Of a stretch of DNA of 64,000 nt, positions 8,950 to 15,901 are shown piece after piece. A program made the position numbers and the translations under genes. How positions within the stretch are numbered: position 1 is the first letter of the stretch; every line of letters begins with the position of its first letter. The stretch comes from Pseudomonas bharatica CSV86 (GTDB lineage Bacteria > Pseudomonadota > Gammaproteobacteria > Pseudomonadales > Pseudomonadaceae), in assembly GCF_000319305.2 (NCBI RefSeq), contig NZ_AMWJ02000001.1:310001-374000 (forward strand), written 5' to 3'. Under the pieces are notes generated by a model. The model made no database searches. It was not told the DNA's origin and saw only the letters and a program-made list of their open reading frames with translations.

Positions 8950-10559
8950 CCCGCTTCGGCAAGCACCGGAAGCTGTTCTGGCAGGTTTCGCGGCACGCTT
9001 CCCGCCGGCCTCTTCTGTACGGCATCACCAGCCTGCCTCCGCCTCCTCATCTCGTTCAGAAGACTACGAACGATCTTGGCCAGTTTGTGGGCAAGCAACG
9101 GAGGCACCGCATTGCCGACCTGGGTGTACTGCTCCGTGCGGTTGCCCGCGAAGACGTAGTTGTCGGGAAACGTCTGGAGCCGTGCTGCTTCCCTGACCGT
9201 GAGACTTCTGCATTGGGAGGGGTCGTAGTGGATGTAGTAGTGCCCGTCCTTGGCAATGTGAGCCACCACCGTGGTGGACGGTTCGTTCCTGCACTGCACG
9301 CGGAACCGATCCTTGAACGGGATCGCTTCGGATTCCCGATCGACATGCACATTGATGTGATCGGGAAGCAGCTTGGGAGGGAACACATCCAGCCGTGGGC
9401 AATATCCCCATAAATGAGCGAAGCTGGCCGAGAAAAGATAGCGAGCAAGATCGGATGCCATGTGCGCGCGCGCTTCATGCTGACAGACACCACCCAGGCT
9501 TCGGTCGTGAAGCCATTGCTGAAGCTCGGTCGGCTTCTTCGGCCTTCTATAGCCTCGTGAAATGAAGGCGCCACCGGTCGTGGTGCTGGTTGCCGCAGCG
9601 GCAAAGGCACGCATTGTCCCGATCATGACGGACTCGTTTTCTGTCCTCCATCCCTTGACGTAAGAGGGGGCAGCCTGAACAGCCTTGCGCCATGCCTCCA
9701 CTGAATCGCCACGCGACAGCTTGCTGCGGATTCGGGGAAGATCGTCAATGGCCTGTTTGACCGTGACAGGCCTTGCTACTGGTGCCAGCAACTGGTGTTG
9801 AGGCATGTCCAGCCCCTTTCTCACTCCGAGCAGAATCACGCGATGCCTGCTTTGCGGGATCCCATGGCGCTCAGAATGGATAAGGTAGTCGGTGGGTTCC
9901 AGCGAACTGCCGTCGCCCTTCTTGGTGAAGGATCGGATCTCATATTCGAGCCCCTCGGTCGGCATCGAAAGATCCGCAATGATCTTCTCGAACATCGGGT
10001 CGCCGGAGTGCTTTGAGGAAAGCAGACCCTTGACATTCTCCATCACGAAGATGGTGGGCTTGTGCACCTGGATGATTCTCAGGTACTCCCTGTAGAGGAA
10101 GTGCTTTTCATCCTTGTGAAAGTCCTTGTCGTTGGCGCGTCTGGAGCGCCCCGCCAGCGAATACGCCTGGCAGGGCGGGCCGCCGATCAGCACCCAGGTT
10201 TCCTGCCCCTTCAGTGCAGCACGAATTTCCCTGTCGATACTGGCTTCGTCGGACTTGCCAAGCTCCAGGCACCTCGCCTCGGCGGCAGCATGCTCGAAGG
10301 CGCTGGCCACGGCAGGGATCCTGCGGAAAGCGGCCTCATCGATCTCGCCCCGTATGTAGCTGTAGTAGTGCTTGACGTCCTTGGTGCCACGCAAACGCCT
10401 GAACACTGCCCTGAGCGTCAGCGTGCGATGTGCGACAGCATCCTTTTCAATGGAAAGGGCGATCTCGAAGAATGGCTGCCGCTTGTGGCCCTGCAGGGAA
10501 GCAAATCCTTCCCCGAGCCCTCCTGGGCCAGCAAAAAGATCAATTATGGGAACTGGCAC
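8946..10559 (-). CDS. dcm: DNA (cytosine-5) methyltransferase, Dcm-type
   Basis: 537 residues from a GTG at 10559, chosen because GGGGAGG lies nine bases upstream and the protein then begins VPVPIIDLFAGPGG, motif I. The open frame runs further upstream to 10790 but is antisense-like and overlaps the HTH gene. C5-methyltransferase motifs in order: FAGPGG (9-14), GGPPCQ with catalytic Cys130, FVMENVKG, QSRHRVILLG, and the terminal QVGNAVPPLLA. A long insert of about 60 residues separates motifs I and IV. It modifies the host DNA that the island presumably spares. The recognition sequence is unknown. Confidence 0.92.
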   Translation of the reverse strand: MPVPIIDLFAGPGGLGEGFASLQGHKRQPFFEIALSIEKDAVAHRTLTLRAVFRRLRGTKDVKHYYSYIRGEIDEAAFRRIPAVASAFEHAAAEARCLELGKSDEASIDREIRAALKGQETWVLIGGPPCQAYSLAGRSRRANDKDFHKDEKHFLYREYLRIIQVHKPTIFVMENVKGLLSSKHSGDPMFEKIIADLSMPTEGLEYEIRSFTKKGDGSSLEPTDYLIHSERHGIPQSRHRVILLGVRKGLDMPQHQLLAPVARPVTVKQAIDDLPRIRSKLSRGDSVEAWRKAVQAAPSYVKGWRTENESVMIGTMRAFAAAATSTTTGGAFISRGYRRPKKPTELQQWLHDRSLGGVCQHEARAHMASDLARYLFSASFAHLWGYCPRLDVFPPKLLPDHINVHVDRESEAIPFKDRFRVQCRNEPSTTVVAHIAKDGHYYIHYDPSQCRSLTVREAARLQTFPDNYVFAGNRTEQYTQVGNAVPPLLAHKLAKIVRSLLNEMRRRRQAGDAVQKRPAGSVPRNLPEQLPVLAEAG

Positions 10560-10620
10560 GCCAGCAATCCTCCCCTTGGTTCTTTCCCGAACGTGATTCG
10601 GTTGCCGATTTGGTGCACGC

Positions 10621-10821
10621 TCACTCTGCCTCCGGCTTCTTCTTGCTGATGCTTTCGGCGATCCACCGATCCAGCTCCGAGCGGCGGAAGCGCCAGGTAC
10701 CTCCAAGCTTGAACGCCGGAATCTCGCCTTTCTGGGCAAGGCGATAGACCGTCCGTTTCCCGGCTTTGAGGTAGGCCGCGACCTCCTCAAGCGTGAGGAT
10801 CTCGCTCTCGACTTCAGTCAT
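10621..10821 (-). CDS. Excisionase/MerR-like helix-turn-helix protein
   Basis: 66 residues from the ATG at 10821. A DNA-binding domain of the excisionase-type HTH_17 family fills the protein: LTLEEVAAYLKAGKRTVYRL, then EIPAFKLGGTWRFRRSELDRWI. It lies 61 bp upstream of dcm on the same strand, so it is probably a transcriptional regulator of the modification genes (a controller-like role), although proteins like this also serve as recombination directionality factors. No integrase is nearby to support that second role. Confidence 0.75.
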   Translation of the reverse strand: MTEVESEILTLEEVAAYLKAGKRTVYRLAQKGEIPAFKLGGTWRFRRSELDRWIAESISKKKPEAE

Positions 10822-11045
10822 CCGGAAACCATCCGATCTGGCCTTTCGTAGATTACGATTGCCAAGTTTAGCCAATTCTACCAAGCTGCGGTAGGCGCTG
10901 GCCAACTCCGCAATCCCGGGAGCATTGCACGGTTGATCGCCAGCTCGCCCCGGGAATCCGGTCATGCCGGAGTTCCCATTCCCTGCGGCGCAAAGCGAGA
11001 GCGCGCCACAGCATCTGGCCATCCGCTTCAACGGGGAATGGCACG
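10822..11045. other. Junction between defence island and ICE transfer block, no gene seen
   Basis: 224 bp holding the upstream regions of the leftward HTH gene and the rightward RAQPRD gene. A short inverted repeat CCGG-TCATG-CCGG lies near 10957-10970. I see no coding sequence with a convincing ribosome site. It presumably contains the divergent promoters and the boundary where the defence cargo was inserted into the ICE backbone. Confidence 0.4.
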
Positions 11046-11411
11046 ATGGGACAGACCAAACGCCGCGCATCCGCATGGCCTTCGCTGGCCGTGCTGTTGG
11101 CCGTGTCGTTCTCGGCCCTGCAGCCTGCCGTCGCCGCCGACGGCGTCGCCATGGAGCGTGAGCAGCTCACCGCGCTCGCCCGCCAACTCGACCTGATCGA
11201 CCGCCTCGCCGAGCACGCCGCCAATACCGCTCCGCAGGAACGCGCCCGCTACCACTTCGACTACGCCCGGCTGCGCGCCGACCTGAAGCGCGTTCGCGCC
11301 GGCCTGCAGGACTACCTCGTGCCCCAGCGCGCCCAGCCGCGCGATCCCGTCCCGATGGCCGGCGATTACGTCCGCCGCGACCGCGCCCACGACGAGGAGC
11401 CGTCGCCATGA
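11046..11411 (+). CDS. RAQPRD-family ICE protein
   Basis: 121 residues. A secretion signal with Ala-rich h-region ends near AVAA, followed by a helical domain and the family signature RAQPRD at about 97-102. This protein opens the conserved transfer cluster of clc/PAGI-2-type ICEs, and I place it in the periplasm as a transfer-apparatus component. The next gene overlaps its stop by 4 bp. The exact role is not known for the family. Confidence 0.88.
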   Translation: MGQTKRRASAWPSLAVLLAVSFSALQPAVAADGVAMEREQLTALARQLDLIDRLAEHAANTAPQERARYHFDYARLRADLKRVRAGLQDYLVPQRAQPRDPVPMAGDYVRRDRAHDEEPSP

Positions 11412-11647
11412 CGCCCTCTGCCGATCAGGTCGCCGCCTTCCAGGCCAACGGCGGCTTTGCGCCTTCGGCCGTCTCTGCCGTGGTGCTCGCTTTCGTGTTC
11501 GCCGTGTTGCTGCTGTGGGGCGTGTGGGCCATGCGCACCGCCTACGTCGGCTGGGCCGAGCACCGCATCACTGAACGTCAGTTCCTCGCCGTCGTCGTGC
11601 GCTTCGTGGCGATGTACCTGGTGCTGACCTTCTTCCTCCTCTCCTGA
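11408..11647 (+). CDS. TIGR03758-type ICE membrane protein
   Basis: 79 residues with two hydrophobic helices (about 20-40 and 57-78) separated by a short polar loop. It overlaps the previous gene by 4 bp (ATGA) and is followed 22 bp later by the next transfer gene. Size, topology and position match the small conserved membrane protein found between the RAQPRD and TIGR03745 proteins in this ICE class. Specific function unknown; likely part of the mating-pair channel. Confidence 0.8.
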   Translation: MTPSADQVAAFQANGGFAPSAVSAVVLAFVFAVLLLWGVWAMRTAYVGWAEHRITERQFLAVVVRFVAMYLVLTFFLLS

Positions 11648-11669
11648 ACGTCACGAAAGGCCATACGCC

Positions 11670-12041
11670 ATGAACCTGCCATCGACATCCCATCGCATTC
11701 CGTCCCGCATCGTCGCACTGCTGCTGCTACCGCTGGCGTTCGCGGGCCTGCCGCTGTCGGCCTTCGCGCAGGGCCTGCCGACCATGGAAGACCCATCGCG
11801 CGGCCAGGGCAGCGGCATCCTGCAGACCTTGCAGAATTACGGCTACGACATTGTGCTGCTGATCGCGCTGCTCGTGGTCGCCTCGATGTTCGTCGGTGTC
11901 TGCTATCACGCCTACACACGCTACTCGGAGATCCACACCGGCCGCGCCACCTGGGGCCAGTTCGGCCTGACGGTCGCCGTGGGCGCAATCCTGCTGGTGG
12001 TCGGCATCTGGCTGCTCACCAAGGCCACCGGCGTGCTGTGA
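11670..12041 (+). CDS. TIGR03745-type ICE membrane protein, pilin-like
   Basis: 123 residues: a signal peptide ending near AFAQ, then a Gly/Ser-containing segment and two membrane helices (about 52-74 and 95-120). Small size, signal peptide and two helices resemble VirB2-like pilins, which is the role usually suggested for this family. It sits directly before the VirB3-like gene in the usual order. Identification rests on order and topology as well as sequence impression. Confidence 0.8.
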   Translation: MNLPSTSHRIPSRIVALLLLPLAFAGLPLSAFAQGLPTMEDPSRGQGSGILQTLQNYGYDIVLLIALLVVASMFVGVCYHAYTRYSEIHTGRATWGQFGLTVAVGAILLVVGIWLLTKATGVL

Positions 12042-12053
12042 GGGCGGCAAGCG

Positions 12054-12464
12054 ATGGCCGTCCCTTCGGAGACCCCGCGCGACACCCTGGTGACCTTCCT
12101 GCCGCACCGGCTGAACCGCCAGCCGGTGGTCGTGCGCGGGCTGACCGCCGACGAGTTGTGGATCTGCGCCGGTCTGTCGGCCGCAGCCGGATTCGTGCTC
12201 GGCCTGCCGCTGGCCTGGCTCACGCACAGCATCGCCATGGTGCCCACGCTGATCGTCGTCGGCATCGCGCTGGGCGTCTTCGTCGGCGGCGGTTTCCTGC
12301 GCGCACAGAAGCGCGGCCGGCCCGACACCTGGCTGTACCGGCAGCTCCAGTGGCGGCTGGCCCTGCGGCACCCGGCGCTGGCGGCACTCCTGGGCGGGCA
12401 GCGCCTCATCACCCGCTCGGGCTTTTGGACTACCCGGCGCAATGCCGATCGAGGTGCGCCATGA
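12054..12464 (+). CDS. TIGR03750-type conjugal transfer protein (VirB3-like)
   Basis: 136 residues. It begins with a soluble stretch containing FLPHRLNRQPVVVRGLT, then two membrane helices around residues 38-85, then a basic cytoplasmic tail. This is the standard layout of the VirB3-like protein of this ICE family, which tethers the VirB4-like ATPase to the inner membrane. The following gene starts at 12461, overlapping the stop as ATGA. Confidence 0.82.
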   Translation: MAVPSETPRDTLVTFLPHRLNRQPVVVRGLTADELWICAGLSAAAGFVLGLPLAWLTHSIAMVPTLIVVGIALGVFVGGGFLRAQKRGRPDTWLYRQLQWRLALRHPALAALLGGQRLITRSGFWTTRRNADRGAP

Positions 12465-13152
12465 GCCGTTTCAAGAACGAGGTTGCGCACTTGCAGGCGC
12501 ACGTGAAGACGCTGCGTCTGGGGCCGGCGCGTTGTTCGTGGTGGCGCTGCTGCTCGGCTTCGGTTGGTGGAGTGCGCCGAAGAGTCTGACCATCCATGTG
12601 CCGCCGGACCTGCGCTCGGGCAGCACGCGCAAGTGGTGGGACGTGCCGCCCGAGAGCGTGTATGCCTTCTCGTTCTACATCTGGCAGCAGGTGCAGCGCT
12701 GGCCCACGAACGGCGAAGAAGACTACCCGCGCAACCTGCGCGCGCTGTCGGCCTACTTCACGCCGAGCTGCCGGGCCTTCCTGCAACAGGACTACGAGTA
12801 CCGGCGCGCCAGTGGCGAGCTGCGTCAGCGCGTGCGCGGCATCTACGAGATTCCCGGCCGCGGCTACGGCGATGATCCGGCCACGCGCGTCAAGGTGCTC
12901 TCCGACCGCGATTGGATCGTCACGCTCGACGTGAGCGCGGACGAATACTACGGCTCCGAGCAGGTCAAGCGCGCCCTGGTGCGCTACCCCATCAAGGTCG
13001 TCCGGCTGGACATAGACCCCGAGCGCAACCCCTTCGGCCTGGCGCTGGACTGCTACGCCGGCGCACCCCAGCGCATCGAACCGCCGCCGACGCCGACCCA
13101 GGCCGGCGCGCCCGCCAACGCCTCCGGCCACCTGCAGGGAGACTCCCCATGA
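12461..13152 (+). pseudogene. TIGR03746/PFL_4703-type ICE protein, interrupted by a single-base frameshift
   Basis: The start MSRFKNEVAHLQAHVKTLRL is in one frame from 12461. The remainder (FVVALLLGFGWW through the soluble domain to 13152) is in another. The span of 692 bp is one base short of a multiple of three. A missing G or C near 12521-12523 (CTGGGGCCGGCG where family homologues continue LGAGALFVV) restores one continuous protein of about 230 residues with one N-terminal membrane helix, VirB8-like in position. Either a real null mutation in the transfer apparatus or a sequencing slip in a G-run. Confidence 0.8.
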
Positions 13153-14063
13153 AGCCCGTTGCCTTGTCGGCCCTGGCCGGCGTCCTGCTGATCCTCGGTT
13201 TCGTGCCGGCCAGCCAGGCCGTGGAAATCCTGCGCTGGGAGCGGCTGCCCCTGCCGGTGCCGCTGGTGGTCGGCCAGGAGCGCGTGGTCTTCATCGACCG
13301 CAATGTGCGCGTCGGCGTGCCGGCCAGCGTCGGCGATCACCTGCGCGTGCAGAGTGCAGGCGGCGCGATCTACCTGCGGGCGAGCGAGCCGATTCCGCCC
13401 ACGCGGCTGCAACTGCAGGACGTGGAGTCCGGCGCGCTGATCCTGCTCGACATCGCCGCCGAGCCGGCGAAGGACGGCCAGGCGCCGCTGGAGCCGGTGC
13501 GCATCGTGGAAGCGGAAGCCCCCGCGAAGCGCTACGGCGGCAGTGCAGCAAGCGGTGCGGACGAGCGGGCCGATGCGCCCGCGGACAAACCCGTTCCCCG
13601 GCGCGAAACGCCGGTACCGGTCGTGCTGACGCGCCATGCCGCACAGAACCTGTACGCGCCGCTGCGCACCGTCGAGCCAGTCGCCGGCATCGGGCGCGTG
13701 AACCTGCGCCGTGGCTTCGCGCTGGACACCTTGCTGCCGACGCTGCCGGTGCACGCGCGGGCACTGGCCGCGTGGCGCCTGGAAGACCAGTGGGTGACGG
13801 CCGTGCGACTCACCAACACCGCCGCGCGCTGGCTCGACCTCGACCCGCGCGCCCTGCAGGGGAACTTCGTGGCGGCGACCTTCCAGCATCCGAACCTGGG
13901 GCCGGCCGGCACCGCGTCCGACACCACGGTGCTCTACCTGGTCACGCGCGGCCACGGCTTGGCCGAGTCGCTGCTGCCGGCGCTGAGCCCGATCGACGCC
14001 ACCGTGAACCTGCCGCCGGCCGCCGCGGCCGGCTCGACCGGAGGAGCGCGCGATGAAAAGTAA
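13149..14063 (+). CDS. TIGR03749/PFL_4704-type ICE protein
   Basis: 304 residues from the ATG at 13149, which overlaps the previous stop by 4 bp. The frame is open further upstream but those codons are antisense to nothing and lack a start signal. A signal peptide ends near ASQAVE, followed by a periplasmic beta-rich domain (LRWERLPLPVPL is a family hallmark), a charged linker at about 115-155 and a C-terminal domain. By order and topology it is the VirB9/TraK-like component. It overlaps the next gene by 11 bp. Confidence 0.85.
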   Translation: MKPVALSALAGVLLILGFVPASQAVEILRWERLPLPVPLVVGQERVVFIDRNVRVGVPASVGDHLRVQSAGGAIYLRASEPIPPTRLQLQDVESGALILLDIAAEPAKDGQAPLEPVRIVEAEAPAKRYGGSAASGADERADAPADKPVPRRETPVPVVLTRHAAQNLYAPLRTVEPVAGIGRVNLRRGFALDTLLPTLPVHARALAAWRLEDQWVTAVRLTNTAARWLDLDPRALQGNFVAATFQHPNLGPAGTASDTTVLYLVTRGHGLAESLLPALSPIDATVNLPPAAAAGSTGGARDEK

Positions 14064-15486
14064 TCCGTTGCTCAAGTGGCTGCTGATCCCGATGGCGCTG
14101 CTGCTGGTGTTCGTCGGCATCAAGCTGTTCTCCGGCGCGCCCGGCGGCCAGCCCGCTCCCAAGGGCGCGGCCAGTACGCTCACGCCCGAGGAGATGAAAG
14201 CCCTGGGCATCGCTGGCGACACGCCGCGCGATACCGTCGCCACGCTGGTGGCCCAGGTGAAGCAGTTGCGCACTGAGCTGCAGAGCGCGCTCGGCGACAA
14301 CAAGCAGCACAAGGCCGAGAACGAGCGCCTGCGTGCGCGGGAAAGCGCGATCGACCAACGCATCCAGAGCGCGCTGGAAGGCGAACGCAACCGCCTGGAG
14401 CAGGAGCGCAATCAGGTGGCCAGCGACAGGCAGCAGACCCAGGGGCTGCTGCAGGATCTGCAGCGGCAACTGGACGGCCTCTCCGGCAAGGGCGGCCCGT
14501 CCGACCTGCCCGTCGGGCTGGGGCTGGAAGAGGGTGATGGCCAGCGCTTCAACCGCGGCGTCGGTGGCACGCAGTGGGTCGAGCCCGACGATGCCAAGGT
14601 CGACGCCAAGAACGCCAGCAAGGAGCCGAGCTTTCCCCTGAGCTTCGGGCCGGCCCAGAAAAGCCTGTCGGCCGCAGTGGAATCCGTCGCCGACGTCGGC
14701 AGCCGCGCCGTGGGCGCATCCACGAAGGCGGTCTACACCGTGCCGTCGAACTCGACGCTCATGGGGTCGATCGCCATGACGGCGCTGATCGGGCGCGTGC
14801 CGATCGATGGAACCGTCAACGACCCGTACCCGTTCAAGGTGCTGATCGGCCCGGACAACCTCACGGCCAACGGCATCGACATCCCCGACGTGGCCGGCGC
14901 CGTGGTCAGCGGCACGGCCTCGGGCGACTGGACGCTCTCGTGCGTGCGCGGGCAAATCCGCTCGGTCACGTTCGTGTTCCAGGACGGCACCATCCGCACG
15001 GTGCCGGAGGACAGCAGCAAGGGCAGTAGCAGCGGCGGCAACTCGGGGCACAACGGCGCCAGCATCCAGGGCGGCTTGGGCTGGATCAGCGACCCCTACG
15101 GCATCCCCTGCGTCAGCGGCGAGCGGCGCAGCAACGCCCAGCAGTACCTGGGCAGCCAGGCGCTCATCACCGCGGCCGGTGCCGGCGCGGCCTCGCTCAT
15201 CAAGTCCGACAGCGGCAGCGTGGCCGTGGTCGCCAACAGCAACGGCTCGCTGGGCACCGTCGGCATCAGCGGCAACGAAGCGATGGGCCGCATCCTCGCG
15301 GGCGGCGTGCGCGACATGGCCGATTGGGTCAACAAGCTCTACGGCCAGGCCTTCGCGGCGGTCTACGTGCAGCCCGGCGCCAAGGTGGCCGTGCATCTGG
15401 AGCAGCCGCTCGACATCGACTACGACGCCAAGGGGCGTCGGGTCCACCACCGCACCGGAGAAGCCCATGCCTCGGATCTGGATTGA
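14053..15486 (+). CDS. TIGR03752/PFL_4705-type ICE protein (TraB/VirB10-like)
   Basis: 477 residues. N-terminal membrane helix at about 8-25, then a long coiled coil at about 65-150 with heptad-like Glu/Gln/Arg runs, then a Gly-rich beta domain. This is the layout of TraB/VirB10 energy-sensing channel proteins. The Ser/Gly run near 320-335 is a flexible linker. It overlaps the upstream gene by 11 bp and the downstream lipoprotein gene by 20 bp, consistent with one operon. Confidence 0.85.
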   Translation: MKSNPLLKWLLIPMALLLVFVGIKLFSGAPGGQPAPKGAASTLTPEEMKALGIAGDTPRDTVATLVAQVKQLRTELQSALGDNKQHKAENERLRARESAIDQRIQSALEGERNRLEQERNQVASDRQQTQGLLQDLQRQLDGLSGKGGPSDLPVGLGLEEGDGQRFNRGVGGTQWVEPDDAKVDAKNASKEPSFPLSFGPAQKSLSAAVESVADVGSRAVGASTKAVYTVPSNSTLMGSIAMTALIGRVPIDGTVNDPYPFKVLIGPDNLTANGIDIPDVAGAVVSGTASGDWTLSCVRGQIRSVTFVFQDGTIRTVPEDSSKGSSSGGNSGHNGASIQGGLGWISDPYGIPCVSGERRSNAQQYLGSQALITAAGAGAASLIKSDSGSVAVVANSNGSLGTVGISGNEAMGRILAGGVRDMADWVNKLYGQAFAAVYVQPGAKVAVHLEQPLDIDYDAKGRRVHHRTGEAHASDLD

Positions 15487-15901
15487 CGCGGCCGCCGTGC
15501 TGCTGGCGGCCACCCTGCTCGGCGGCTGCGCCACCAGCAAGGAGAAGCTGCTGCTGCACGGCGACAGCACCATGCTCGACATCTGGCATCAGGAGACCGG
15601 CGGCAGCGCGGGCGGCGGCCAGGCCGCGCGGCAACTGCTCGATGCGCGCCAGGGCCTGCGCCGGCCGCTGACCGAGGCCGATGGGCAGGCGGCGCCCGGC
15701 GTGCAGGCGCGCTACACCCGTACCGCGCAGAACGAGATTTACCGCCAGTTCCACCGCCTGCCGAACCCCGACCTGGTGATGTACGTGTTCCCGCACCTGG
15801 CGGGCACCGACCCGGTGCCGGTGCCCGGCTACAGCACGGTATTCCCGCTCTACCAGCGCGTGCAGTACGCGATGCCGGGCGAGCGCGTGGAGGACTATTG
15901 A
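15467..15901 (+). CDS. TIGR03751-type conjugal transfer lipoprotein
   Basis: 144 residues from the ATG at 15467. A lipobox is evident: hydrophobic AAAVLLAATLLGGC with Cys21 as the lipidation site. The mature part contains NEIYRQFHRLPNPDLVMYVF, as in the lipoproteins of this ICE class (VirB7/TraV-like position). The ATG lies inside the end of the upstream gene, and its own stop overlaps the next start as TGATG. Confidence 0.85.
   Translation: MPRIWIDAAAVLLAATLLGGCATSKEKLLLHGDSTMLDIWHQETGGSAGGGQAARQLLDARQGLRRPLTEADGQAAPGVQARYTRTAQNEIYRQFHRLPNPDLVMYVFPHLAGTDPVPVPGYSTVFPLYQRVQYAMPGERVEDY

Noticed and set aside
10560..10790. Upstream extension of the dcm frame by 77 codons
   Set aside because: It overlaps the HTH gene, has an Arg/Ser-rich antisense-like composition and lacks a ribosome site, whereas the GTG at 10559 has GGGGAGG at the right distance.
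13053..15582. Long minus-strand frames opposite the TIGR03749 and TIGR03752 genes
   Set aside because: Antisense shadows of high-GC genes; composition is unlike real protein and the plus-strand genes match families.
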